DNA of 64,000 bases from Eubacteriaceae bacterium (GTDB taxonomy: Bacteria; Bacillota; Clostridia; Eubacteriales; Anaerofustaceae): the NCBI GenBank assembly GCA_009782515.1, contig WRIY01000002.1, positions 85,296 through 149,295 on the forward strand, in the 5' to 3' direction. This document shows, piece by piece, positions 1-6,589 of the stretch (its first letter is position 1; each line of letters begins with the position of its first letter). Under the pieces are notes generated by a model, which did no database searches, was not told where the DNA came from, and saw only the letters and a list, made by a program, of their open reading frames with translations. Made by a program: the position numbers and the translations under genes.

Positions 1-27
1 ATTTTTTGCTTGCGCATTATAACCTGC

Positions 28-56
28 TTGACAAAATTTATGCGTTATAGTATCCT
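28..56 (+). promoter_or_regulatory. Likely promoter of the tRNA operon
   Basis: A perfect TTGACA box at 28-33 is followed after 17 bp by TATCCT at 51-56, which places a start site just ahead of the tRNA-Pro gene. The -10 box is only a partial match to TATAAT; an alternative TATAGT at 46-51 is too close to the -35 box. Confidence 0.55.
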
Positions 57-68
57 TAACTTCGATTG

Positions 69-146
69 CGAGGTGTAGCGCAGTTTGGCTAGCGCACATG
101 GTTTGGGACCATGGGGCCGGGGGTTCGAATCCCTTCACCTCGACCA
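69..146 (+). tRNA. tRNA-Pro (anticodon TGG)
   Basis: The acceptor arms CGAGGTG (69-75) and CACCTCG (136-142) pair. A GCGC/GCGC D stem is present, and the anticodon arm carries loop TTTGGGA with anticodon TGG at 104-106. The T arm contains the TTCGAAT loop, and CCA is encoded (144-146). It reads proline codons CCN, mainly CCA. It lies four bases before the tRNA-Met gene and shares its promoter. Confidence 0.97.
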
Positions 147-150
147 TAAA

Positions 151-227
151 GGGCCTTTAGCTCAGTTGGTTAGAGCATCCGGCTCATAACCGGAGTGTCC
201 GGGGTTCAAGTCCCTGAAGGCCCACCA
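151..227 (+). tRNA. tRNA-Met (anticodon CAT), integration target
   Basis: The cloverleaf is complete: acceptor GGGCCTT pairs with AAGGCCC (217-223), the anticodon stem TCCGG/CCGGA carries loop CTCATAA with CAT at 185-187, a T loop TTCAAGT follows, and CCA is encoded. The anticodon stem lacks the run of three G:C pairs typical of initiator tRNA, so this is an elongator tRNA-Met, or a tRNA-Ile whose CAT is modified by lysidine. Bases 181-229 are repeated exactly at 10191-10239, marking it as the attachment site of the element to the right. The gene was left intact by the insertion. Confidence 0.96.
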
Positions 228-229
228 TT
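181..229 (+). repeat. attL-type direct repeat (tRNA-Met 3' end)
   Basis: These 49 bases, from the anticodon arm through CCA and two further bases, are identical to 10191-10239. After one mismatch (A/T) both copies continue with ATTTGG. This copy completes the functional tRNA. Confidence 0.95.
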
Positions 230-245
230 AATTTGGCAGTATTAG

Positions 246-284
246 CAGGTTTCAAAGTTTGTACTTTATGAAGCCTGTTTTTTT
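246..284 (+). terminator. Terminator after tRNA-Met, supplied by the element
   Basis: CAGG (246-249) pairs with CCTG (274-277). Inside it TTTCAAAG pairs with CTTTATGAA. A run of T follows at 278-284. It ends the tRNA transcript inside the element. The chromosomal terminator at 10261-10297, separated from the tRNA by the insertion, ends with the same GCCTGTTTTTTT. Confidence 0.75.
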
Positions 285-302
285 ACGCCATTGGTTACGC
301 CA
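283..302 (+). promoter_or_regulatory. Paired arm-type integrase site, left arm
   Basis: Two copies of TTACGCCA at 283-290 and 295-302 start 12 bp apart. The same 20-bp paired unit occurs twice next to the integrase at the right end (10000-10019 and 10062-10081). Short direct repeats flanking both att sites are typical arm-type binding sites of tyrosine integrases; the assignment to this integrase is inferred. Confidence 0.65.
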
Positions 303-583
303 TAAGGGGTTTAGTACTGCTGCGATTTGCATGGAATGCGTATCACATCTCTTTGCCTGGCAGCTTGCTCGATGGAACTAATGTTTGAACTGTCTTTGTA
401 CAAGCTTGGCACTAACTTGGAACTGTCAGACAGTGCGTAAAAATCATTCTCGTTTTAGCTTATTGCATTCCAATTGCAGACTCATTGCCTGGCAAAAATT
501 CTTCGTCAGCTTTTCCAGCTATTTAAACTTGCTATATAAATAGCGCCAACAGGCAGCGGATTTTGTTTTGTTTACTCCTGCGA
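303..583. other. No gene seen
   Basis: This stretch between the left arm sites and the structured RNA has no open frame with a ribosome site and no tRNA or terminator that I can see. It may contain the 5' end or guide part of the RNA that follows. Confidence 0.4.
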
Positions 584-785
584 TGCCAGGGGCTGGGTTT
601 ACGCCCAGCTTATTTTGAGTGCCCGGCATGGACAACAGCAAGGCGGTGAAAGTCCGCTACAGACTTTGCAGAGGGAACTGTCAGCCAAAGGTTATTATCC
701 TGTTATATCAGGTTAAGGGTGGCCACCGCGAGGCGGAATCTGAAGGTCATGGAGCTCTGCTGTGAAGCCGGAGGCTGCCACTGCG
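584..785 (+). ncRNA. Structured RNA, HEARO/omega-RNA-like or group II-intron-like
   Basis: Dense consecutive helices are visible. TGCC (584-587) pairs with GGCA (625-628) and GGG (589-591) with CCC (622-624) around a bulged A. Inside this is GCTGGG/CCCAGC (592-609). Further hairpins are GCGG/CCGC around TGAAAGT (643-657), CCTG/CAGG (699-712), GGTGGCCACC (718-727) and CCGC-GAG-GCGG (726-736). The motifs GGTGAAAGTCCGC and GCGGAATCTGAAGG resemble my memory of IscB-associated HEARO (omega) RNAs. No IscB or other nuclease frame is next to it, so it would be a stand-alone copy. The class is not proven; a group II intron fragment or another riboregulator is possible. Its right edge falls in a broken gene. 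Confidence 0.45.
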
Positions 786-901
786 TCGCGCTCTTTATTT
801 GCGATGTCTAGAGCATCATGCAGCGCCTCACATTCCATATTTCATGAAGCAAGCGCAGCTTCCTGCCCGGCTTGCAAGCGCTCGATCTCTGCAATGAGCA
901 T
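713..901 (-). pseudogene. Remnant of a small coiled-coil protein gene
   Basis: Reading leftward from ATG at 901, the frame gives MLIAEIERLQAGQEAALAS, then TGA (844-842), then continues in the same frame as NMECEALHDALDIANKERDA. The composition is that of a short phage coiled-coil protein. The recognisable part stops at about 785, where the structured RNA begins, and the last 20 residues are translated from RNA helices and look meaningless. It lies just downstream of the 913-1236 gene in the leftward operon. I infer a nonsense change plus disruption by the RNA element. Confidence 0.4.
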
Positions 902-912
902 TTGAAAAGGCT

Positions 913-1236
913 CTACAGCGCTGTAGTCAGCCTTAATGCGATCTCGCCCAGATTTCCCATTGCTTGCCACTTCTTGCTCTTCCTGCAGAAGCTCTTGCCA
1001 CTTGTCAATAGGCTATGCAACAGCAGTGCCCCATCCCGAAGCTCCCCGAAATCGAGCTTGCCAATGGCTGGCGTACCGCCTTTGCTGCCAGGCGCTGTGT
1101 GCTGAAAGCTGTGAAGCTCCAATCCGCCATCCGGCAGCGCCACTTTTACTCCAAACCCTTCCTGAAGCTCAAACATTCCTATCAGGAACAGTTCCATCCG
1201 CCTAGCCGCTTCTTGAAGCTTTGTGTAGTCTGCCAT
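913..1236 (-). CDS. Hypothetical phage-type protein, 107 aa
   Basis: I do not recognise a family. The protein starts MADYTKLQEAARRMELFL, has a helical N-terminus, a central GxxGVKVALPDGGLELHSF stretch that looks like beta strands, and a mixed C-terminus. A good ribosome site, AGGGGGT, lies just before the ATG at 1236, which supports this start. It is near the end of the element's leftward operon, after the DnaC-like loader, where phage elements often carry small regulatory or RusA/YopX-like proteins; none of those motifs is visible here. Confidence 0.6.
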   Translation of the reverse strand: MADYTKLQEAARRMELFLIGMFELQEGFGVKVALPDGGLELHSFQHTAPGSKGGTPAIGKLDFGELRDGALLLHSLLTSGKSFCRKSKKWQAMGNLGEIALRLTTAL

Positions 1237-1331
1237 TTTGCATACCCCCTATTTTCTGTCGTCTTGGTGTTTGAGAAGATCGCTTTGAAGCGCTTGCAGC
1301 TGTTTCCCCAATTCTGATGCGCTAGGCTCGC

Positions 1332-1424
1332 TTACTCAGATATAATTTGCCTAACCAGCGGTGATCGCGTCGTGCTAAACTGCGCTGCCTTTTCCTTAAG
1401 CTCCCTAGCTGTCTCGTACAGCAT
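1332..1424 (-). CDS. Possible small protein, about 30 aa or longer
   Basis: An open frame with gene-like codon use runs leftward from about 1548 to the TAA at 1332. It reads ...FIYANSLKARLPHDTS... and then, from an ATG at 1424, MLYETARELKEKAAQFSTTR and SPLVRQIISE. The upstream part lacks ATG, GTG or TTG, so either translation starts at 1424, or an unusual start near the end of the DnaC-like gene (1519) is used, or the true start was lost. The family is not recognised. The helical ARELKEKA part recalls short phage regulators, but nothing specific. Confidence 0.35.
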   Translation of the reverse strand: MLYETARELKEKAAQFSTTRSPLVRQIISE

Positions 1425-1518
1425 GGCTATCGAAATAGTCTCCTTTGGCCCAAGGCCGATGCTGGTGTCGTGGGGCAGCCTTGCCTTAAGCGAATTAGCA
1501 TATATGAATCCCTTTAAG

Positions 1519-2418
1519 CTAAAAATAGTGCTCTTTTTCCTGCCTTTGCTTCATGCGCAGGTTAGACCCCCGTAAATGCATGACCACTGTGGAAAGCATC
1601 ATGATCCTGTCTACGCTGCGCTCCTCGAAGCCGTGCTTTGCAAGCTCTGGGATAGCGTAGTTGCTTGAAAAAAGAGTCGGCATCTGATGGCGGGCTCTAC
1701 TGTCAAGCACTTCGAATATCAGCTGCTGTTGCCATGCCGAGTGGGCTTCCGATCCAATATCGTCAAGAAAAAGAAAATCAACATTTGCTATCTGGCGCAT
1801 TAAATCATCTTCGCTATATTCAGCGCTTGAAGCGCTGAAAGTGGATCTAACTTTGCGCGACAGCTCAATGAATGAAGTAAATATTACCGGCTGAAGCCGG
1901 TCCATCAAGGCATTGGCAGTGCACCCCATTAGGTATGTTTTTCCTACGCCCACATCGCCATAAAGATAAGCGCCAAGCCCTTTCTCATAGGCGGTGGTGC
2001 TGATGTCTGCGTACTTGGCAAGCCGCTTGCTTGCTTCATCGATGTCAGGGTTAGCGCCGAGCATGACGTTTTCAAACCTTGCATTGTAAAACTGCTTTCC
2101 CATGAGCGACCCGAGCTGCAGGTTTTTTATTCTCTCGAGCCGATCTGCTTTGCGCCTGGCTTCCTCTGCAGCTTTCTCTTCAGCCTCGTCGCATGCGCAT
2201 TTTTGAAAGCGTATGTATTTTCCTCCGAATACGGGAAAGCTCTCCGGGTACTGCGCTGATTTAGCCTCGCCGCATCCCTTGCAGCGAATTACAGTGCCAG
2301 TAATGGCTTCTCGCTCGATGTCAATTTCGAAGTCTTCTATGCTGTCTGAAACTCTCGTAGTTGCTTGCCCAATCAGGAGCTTCTCGACTGCTGCCTGCAG
2401 GCCCGTTGGCTCTCGCAT
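1519..2418 (-). CDS. dnaC: DnaC/DnaI-like helicase loader ATPase, 299 aa
   Basis: This is an AAA+ ATPase that would load replicative helicase at the element's origin. A small N-terminal zinc site is suggested by C46, C49, C74 and C76. Walker A GDVGVGKT is at residues 154-161 and Walker B FLFLDD at 215-220, followed by IGSE and a sensor region SSNYAIPEL. This layout matches phage DnaC/DnaI proteins rather than the transposon ATPase IstB, because the upstream neighbour is a replication initiator. The start at 2418 is fixed by AAAGGAGAG eight bases upstream, which gives a real 98-bp overlap with the initiator gene in another frame, a sign of translational coupling. Confidence 0.87.
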   Translation of the reverse strand: MREPTGLQAAVEKLLIGQATTRVSDSIEDFEIDIEREAITGTVIRCKGCGEAKSAQYPESFPVFGGKYIRFQKCACDEAEEKAAEEARRKADRLERIKNLQLGSLMGKQFYNARFENVMLGANPDIDEASKRLAKYADISTTAYEKGLGAYLYGDVGVGKTYLMGCTANALMDRLQPVIFTSFIELSRKVRSTFSASSAEYSEDDLMRQIANVDFLFLDDIGSEAHSAWQQQLIFEVLDSRARHQMPTLFSSNYAIPELAKHGFEERSVDRIMMLSTVVMHLRGSNLRMKQRQEKEHYF

Positions 2419-3067
2419 AGCCTGGCTCTCCTTTCAGTGACCTGTTTAGCCATCCAACAATAAAGCTCTTAATTTTGGATGGCATTTTTCGCTTCGCCGG
2501 GTTTGCGTCGCACCATGCCCTCATCTGGCGAAGCTCTGAGGCGACGTCAAGGCCCGGATATGCTTCTTGCAGCTCAGCTATGTACTCATCGCTGACGATG
2601 TAGCTTTCACCGCCTGCCAATGGCAGCCAGAGGAGGCTTTCTGAGCCGAGCTTCTCAGCAGCCTCTTTCGCAGGCTCTGGTTTTGCCTTCTCAGCTTTAG
2701 GCTTGGCATCTGGTGCAGGCGTGGCTGCTGGCTCGCTATATGCAGCCTTTTGCAGCATGATGGCATTAAGGCTTTGCATCTGCACCGCCTTCACCCTTCC
2801 TTTGCTGGAAGGCCCTAAAACGATCGCCCCGCACTCCTCTAGCTCTTTAAGCGCCTGCCATGCAGACGTTCTGCTAACGACAGCCCTTTTGGCTAGCTCG
2901 CTGGCTGCCACAGTGAATTCTGGAGCCCACCAGGAGCGGTTCCAGAGCGCAAGCAGCGCAATCCATACGTGCCTTGCTGGAGACGAGAGGCTGCAGGCTT
3001 CGCAAAACTCTGGATACGCTTCAAGCTCCGCGAATATGTCAACCTTGACTTGCGATGCCTGCTTCAT
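2321..3067 (-). CDS. Phage-type replication initiator / replisome organizer, 248 aa
   Basis: The N-terminal half is a winged helix (about residues 15-95, with SPARHVWIALLALWNRSWWAPE, ASELAKRAVVSRTSAWQAL and GAIVLG in order), the DNA-binding part of phage O/DnaD-type initiators. A linker rich in A, K, P and E (about 115-140) follows. The C-terminal part has the conserved pattern AYPGLDV...ELRQMRAWCDANPAKRKMP and FIVGWLNR, as in many phage initiator C-termini that contact the helicase loader. It overlaps the dnaC-like gene and lies downstream of ten iterons (3203-3436), its probable binding sites. The start ATG at 3067 has GAGGGAG upstream. Confidence 0.8.
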   Translation of the reverse strand: MKQASQVKVDIFAELEAYPEFCEACSLSSPARHVWIALLALWNRSWWAPEFTVAASELAKRAVVSRTSAWQALKELEECGAIVLGPSSKGRVKAVQMQSLNAIMLQKAAYSEPAATPAPDAKPKAEKAKPEPAKEAAEKLGSESLLWLPLAGGESYIVSDEYIAELQEAYPGLDVASELRQMRAWCDANPAKRKMPSKIKSFIVGWLNRSLKGEPGYARANGPAGSSREAPDWASNYESFRQHRRLRN

Positions 3068-3090
3068 GCTCCCTCTCGCGACTAGAGATC

Positions 3091-3202
3091 CTATTTTCCA
3101 TGAATAGTGTTAGCCTCCGTCGTAGTCTTCTTCGGCCTCGCCCCCTCCGTCGTATGTATTAATCCCTTAGTATTAGTTTGTATTAATGCGGGGGGCGAAA
3201 AC
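3091..3202. other. Spacer between initiator gene and iterons
   Basis: This holds two CCTCCGTCGTA-type direct repeats (near 3114 and 3145) and an AT-rich part, TTAGTATTAGTTTGTATTAA (3166-3185). An AT-rich stretch beside iterons could be the unwinding element of the origin or the promoter of the initiator gene. Confidence 0.35.
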
Positions 3203-3436
3203 GTTCGTAGATTGAACAACTTCGTTCGTAGTTTGAACATCTTTGTTCGCCGTTTGAACGTTTCGATCTCAAAACGTTCGTAGTTTGAACACCTCAATTT
3301 TGAAATGTTCGCCGTTTGGACATAATGTTCGCCGTTTGAACGTTTTAGCTTTCAAAAACGTTCGCCGTTTGAACATAACGTTCGTGGATTGAACAACTTC
3401 GTTCGTAGATTGAACATCTTTGTTCTTATCCTGAAC
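3203..3436. repeat. Ten iterons, GTTC-N7-GAAC type, candidate replication origin
   Basis: Ten 15-bp partly palindromic units start at 3203, 3224, 3245, 3276, 3307, 3327, 3360, 3380, 3401 and 3422. Typical forms are GTTCGTAGATTGAAC and GTTCGCCGTTTGAAC; the last, GTTCTTATCCTGAAC, keeps only the ends. Start-to-start spacing is 20-21 or 31-33 bp, that is two or three helical turns, so all units face one side of the helix. They sit between recT and the initiator gene. Iterons of this kind usually bind the initiator and form an origin or autoregulatory operator. A 68-residue frame reading through the repeats is judged spurious. Confidence 0.85.
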
Positions 3437-3442
3437 ACTTTT

Positions 3443-4284
3443 TTATGCCTCAGCACCCTCCGGAGCTTCAAGCATCTCCGGCTCATCGTCTGTCGGGTAC
3501 ACCCATGCATCTACCAGCTCGCCCTTGATGATTTCCGAGCTTCTTTGGATTTCGTCGTACTCGGCTAGCTTCGCAAATTCCGAGCGCATCGGGGCAGTCT
3601 TAAGCACCGCCCGAAGGAGCGTTTTTTTCGCCATCGAGTCAACATCAGACTTCAAAGCGAGCCATATCCAGCCCCGTAGCTCTTTGAGTGCCGCTTTGCG
3701 TGCGCCTGCGCGTCTTCGCGGCTCATGACTTCGAAGGCAACGCCCCCGTTTACTGTCTTGAAGATGGCGTAGTACCACACGGCTTCACCACGGTTTTCTT
3801 TTGCCGGCACATGCCTAAGCTTAGGATCCAAGCCAAATTCGAACTTAAAATCATCGTTTTCGAACACTGTCTGCGCTTGTATCGACGATATCTCGCCAGA
3901 GCGGTAGGCAAGGTCTATCATGCCTTTGTAGCCGAGTACAAATTGGCATTCAGTAACGCCTTTGCGCCGGTTCTCAAAGGTATCAGAGAGGCTTGCCCTA
4001 AGGGGGTATTCGGCTCAAGCCCCAGCTGGGCAGCCGACATCATCGCCCCGAGGAAGCTGGCAGGCGTGCATATAGCCAGCTTTGGGCTGTTGCTTAGCGC
4101 CGATAGTGCAAGGCGCGTGAAGCGCTCCGGAGTGATGGTGGATGGGAGGGCCTTTCAATCTCGCCTGCTTCCCCATTTTGCGTATGTAGCCAGCAAGGCT
4201 TGGCGGCGCCTTTTGCTGCTCTAATGCCGGAGCTTGGGCTTGGATTGTTCCTTGCTTTCCGTTTGTGGTTATTGTGTCTGCCAT
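3443..4284 (-). pseudogene. recT: recT, single-strand annealing recombinase, broken by frameshifts
   Basis: RecT anneals complementary single strands in phage recombination. Nearly all of it is present but spread over three frames. The N-terminus MADTITTNGKQ...YIRKMGKQ starts at 4284. After a frame change, ALPSTITPERFTRLALSALS leads to MSAAQLGLEPN and GQASLIP; another change gives ENRRKGVTECQFVLGYKGMI then DLAYRSGEISSI; a third gives SDVDSMAKKTLLRAVLKTAP. Restoring about four single lost bases (near GCGAG, AAGGCC, CCTTTGAG and TTTGAAG) would rebuild a normal RecT. Whether this is decay or sequencing error cannot be told here; the long chromosomal genes show no such breaks. Confidence 0.85.
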
Positions 4285-4381
4285 TTATTAGCTCACTCTC
4301 CTAGTTATTTGCTTAAAGCGAAGCCCGGAAATATATTGATGAGTACACAGCAAACGGCTCAAAAGCCTTAGGCGCTGCAAT

Positions 4382-4411
4382 GGCTCATGCGGAAGCTGAG
4401 CATCATGAGCC
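4382..4411. promoter_or_regulatory. Perfect hairpin between the LacI-type gene and recT
   Basis: GGCTCATG (4382-4389) and CATGAGCC (4404-4411) form an 8-bp stem. There is no T run on either side, so it is a processing or operator-type element rather than a clear terminator. The gap 4285-4428 holds nothing else that I recognise. Confidence 0.4.
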
Positions 4412-4428
4412 GAAAGGCGATCCTTTAC

Positions 4429-5130
4429 CTAGCTCTGGGGATCTTCCTCAGAAGGACTGACGCTCTCAAGCGGCTCCCAGCGGCGCCTCATGGAGCCCAT
4501 TTTCTGCGCTGCCTCGTTGGGCATATAGCCCAGCTCCCTAACAGCAGCCATGACCTTTGACCTTTTGCTGTCGCTTACATGCTGCTTTCCGTTTATCACC
4601 CTAGAAACTGTTGCCACTGAGACACCAGCGGCTTTCGACACGTCTATGATCGTTGCCGGATATCGCATTCTATCCCCTTCTTCACGCGGGCTGTTCGCCT
4701 GCCTCATTGCAGCCAGCAGCTGCGCCCGCCTGTCTGGCACGTAACCCAGCTCCTTGGCTGCTGCTTGTACCCTAGCTTTAGTGTCGGCGCTGACTTGCCT
4801 TTTGCCGCTTAGCGCTTTTGAGACAGTTGTTGTTGATACATATGCCATTTTGGCAACGTCGCGCATTGTCGGCTTTTTAGGCGTGCATGGCTTCGCTACC
4901 TGCGCATATTTCTTTGCAATGGCCTCTGCGTACAGCTGGCGAACCTCATCGTAGCTGTCGCTGATTTCAAAGACTGCGTACACTGTGCATCCTGACTCCA
5001 CCAAGCTGATGAGCGACTTAATCGCTTCTATGTCATTTTCAGCTTCGTACAGCTCAAAGCCGTCAAGCCCGGCTGGATCCATGTAATCTGCTCTGTAGCG
5101 TTTTTCAGCTTGCACAGCTTTCACCCCCAT
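4429..5130 (-). CDS. Two-headed LacI-type DNA-binding protein without effector domain, 233 aa
   Basis: Two complete LacI-family headpieces stand in tandem. The first is residues 88-138 (MRDVAKMAYVSTTTVSKALS, then VQAAAKELGYVPD). The second is 159-210 (IIDVSKAAGVSVATVSRVIN, then VMAAVRELGYMPNEAAQKM, including a hinge-like end). A normal LacI protein has one headpiece and a 270-residue sugar-binding domain; here the chain ends about 20 residues after the second. Residues 12-75 form an unrelated small alpha/beta domain (ELYEAENDIEAIKSLISLVE). It lies in the early operon upstream of recT, so a role as repressor or structural DNA-binding protein of the element is inferred. The exact start is uncertain (ATG 5130 or GTG 5124). 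Confidence 0.85.
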   Translation of the reverse strand: MGVKAVQAEKRYRADYMDPAGLDGFELYEAENDIEAIKSLISLVESGCTVYAVFEISDSYDEVRQLYAEAIAKKYAQVAKPCTPKKPTMRDVAKMAYVSTTTVSKALSGKRQVSADTKARVQAAAKELGYVPDRRAQLLAAMRQANSPREEGDRMRYPATIIDVSKAAGVSVATVSRVINGKQHVSDSKRSKVMAAVRELGYMPNEAAQKMGSMRRRWEPLESVSPSEEDPQS

Positions 5131-5134
5131 CCCT

Positions 5135-5491
5135 TCATATCTCCCCGCAGCTGTCTACCAGCTGCCAGTGCCGGCTGGCTGCATCCTCGCCGTAGGAGCG
5201 CTCAATCGTATCGAGAAAGCTGTTGGCTGCTTTCATATAGCCTTCGCCCTCCCTGATGCGCTTTATTGCTGCTAGGCTGCCGTCCATCCTAAGCCATGCT
5301 TCAAGCTCTACTTTGGTTCGCATCTTCTTCAGCCCGTACCCTGTTCGGATGTCAGTGGCAGTCCAGCTGGCGTCTGCTGACTTGTGCACTGCGACGCTGA
5401 TTTTTGCTTTTACTTCAGCATCTACTGCAAGCGCATAAGCCATGCCCTCATTGTCTTTGCAGTGCGCAAATACCTCTTTCTTTATGCCCAT
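5135..5491 (-). CDS. Hypothetical protein, 118 aa
   Basis: The family is not recognised. It starts MGIKKEVFAHCKDNEGMAYA. The ATG at 5491 is chosen because AAGGGGGG lies directly before it; an in-frame GTG/ATG five codons upstream would place that ribosome site inside the gene. The sequence suggests an alpha/beta fold with a conserved-looking TGYGLKKMRTKVELEAWL stretch and a helical C-terminus ending QLVDSCGEI. It is in the early operon and ends four bases before the two-headed LacI-type gene, so the two are probably co-translated. Confidence 0.6.
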   Translation of the reverse strand: MGIKKEVFAHCKDNEGMAYALAVDAEVKAKISVAVHKSADASWTATDIRTGYGLKKMRTKVELEAWLRMDGSLAAIKRIREGEGYMKAANSFLDTIERSYGEDAASRHWQLVDSCGEI

Positions 5492-5548
5492 TTGTCCCCC
5501 CTTCACTCTCTTTCACTCTTATTCATGCTCTTTCATGCTAGCACCAGG

Positions 5549-5755
5549 CTAGCGCCGGTCTGGAATCCAGTAGGTTTGCTGGCTCTTTTCAGTGCCGGCG
5601 CTGACAAGCTGGTACATGCTGGCTTGGCTTGCGCTGTTCGATCCGCTTTTGCCGAGAGCCTTTGCTACCGCTTTCCAGTCGTCGTCTGGCCATGTGGCTG
5701 AGCTTTGTCTATAGCCGGCAACCCTTGCTGCCCAGTCTGCCCATGATTTGTTCAT
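5549..5755 (-). CDS. Hypothetical small protein, 68 aa
   Basis: MNKSWADWAARVAGYRQSSA opens a short, tryptophan-rich soluble protein ending TYWIPDRR. ATGAGGAAATTT before the ATG at 5755 is a good ribosome site. No family is recognised. It is part of the leftward early operon between a broken zinc ribbon and the 118-residue protein. Confidence 0.55.
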   Translation of the reverse strand: MNKSWADWAARVAGYRQSSATWPDDDWKAVAKALGKSGSNSASQASMYQLVSAGTEKSQQTYWIPDRR

Positions 5756-5775
5756 AAATTTCCTCTCATTTGCAG

Positions 5776-5900
5776 CTAGCTTGTCCTAGCAACAACAGTG
5801 GCGCATGTCGGGCATTTAGAGCGGCTTGTGCCCTTTATGCTGTAGTGTACAACCCGCAGCCTGAGCACCACTGAAGGATCTCGCCCGGCTTGAGCGCCAT
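5776..5900 (-). pseudogene. Frameshifted zinc-ribbon small protein
   Basis: From ATG at 5900 the frame reads MALKPGEILQWCSGCGLYT and soon meets TAA. A second frame gives LQHKGHKPL and a third gives KCPTCATVVARTS, ending at TAG 5776. Together they would form a CxxC...CxxC zinc ribbon of about 40 residues, so two single-base losses are inferred. A different continuous frame (5776-5976, MRAKELSRREARALQ...) also contains CPTC and cannot be excluded, but its first half is arginine/alanine-rich and does not look like a protein domain. Confidence 0.45.
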
Positions 5901-5941
5901 GCTCTCTGCCGTTGGCTGCAGCCCCCCGGCGCTGAAGCGCC

Positions 5942-6211
5942 CTAGCCTCTCTGCGGCTCAGCTCTTTTGCCCTCATAGCCCGCCTCCCCCATGCCTCCTA
6001 ATATCCAGGCGCGCAGCGCCTCTCGCTCAAAGCGCCATACGCCGCCAAGCTTGCGCGATGGGATCTCCCCGTTTTTTGCCATCGCAGACACCCGGGGTGC
6101 TGCCAGCCTCAAGAGGTTTGCTGCCTCAGCTGTGGTCATGACCACCGGCAGCTTGCTCCAGTCGAGTATCGCACTCGGCTTAGTCGGCTTAGCCTTTGCT
6201 TTCCTTGCCAT
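5942..6211 (-). CDS. Excisionase-like helix-turn-helix protein, 89 aa
   Basis: Residues 22-70 (VVMTTAEAANLLRLAAPRVS, then EIPSRKLGGVWRFEREALRAWI) match the MerR-like winged-helix fold of phage excisionases and of the HTH_17 family. A basic N-terminus (MARKAKAKPTKP) precedes it. In a tRNA-integrated element it is the best candidate for the recombination directionality factor that helps the integrase excise, but it is far from the integrase and in the early operon, so a control or replication role is also possible. Confidence 0.75.
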   Translation of the reverse strand: MARKAKAKPTKPSAILDWSKLPVVMTTAEAANLLRLAAPRVSAMAKNGEIPSRKLGGVWRFEREALRAWILGGMGEAGYEGKRAEPQRG

Positions 6212-6254
6212 CTGGGTTTCCTTCTTTGTCTTTTATATAGTTGCTTTCGTTAAT

Positions 6255-6437
6255 TCAAGTGTGCCAATCAATACCATATGCTTTGCCAATCTTGATTGCC
6301 GTGGCCAGGCTTAGCTTCCGCTTCCCACTCTCAAGCAAGCTGAGAGTGCTCTTTGGAGTCCCGAGCATCCTTGCTGTTTCCGAGATGCTTAGTTTTCTTG
6401 CCAGCCTTAGCTCGCGCAAGGATTTTTCATAATGCAT
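6255..6437 (-). CDS. XRE/Cro-type HTH protein, 60 aa
   Basis: The whole protein is one helix-turn-helix of the Cro/C1 type: LRELRLARKLSISETARMLG, PKSTLSLLESGKRKL, ATAIKIGKAYGID. It is short, as Cro-like proteins are, and probably regulates the element's early operon. ATTGGGGGCAATATGC-type sequence before the ATG provides a ribosome site (GGGGG). Confidence 0.8.
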   Translation of the reverse strand: MHYEKSLRELRLARKLSISETARMLGTPKSTLSLLESGKRKLSLATAIKIGKAYGIDWHT

Positions 6438-6589
6438 ATTGCCCCCATTTTTTATTGGCTCTTATCTGTTCTCAAAAGAGAACAATTAGCCGTTTTTATG
6501 ATATTATTAAGTCGACGAAGTACTGTTTGCTGTATGGTAGCTTCGCTTGAAACTTTACCCGGTTGTTTAAGCTTAGCTACTATATGGTG

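Noticed and set aside
3091..3297. Minus-strand 68-codon frame through the iterons
   Set aside because: Its N-terminal half is just translated repeats (NYERFEIETFKRRTKMF), with no ribosome site; the iteron array explains the open frame.
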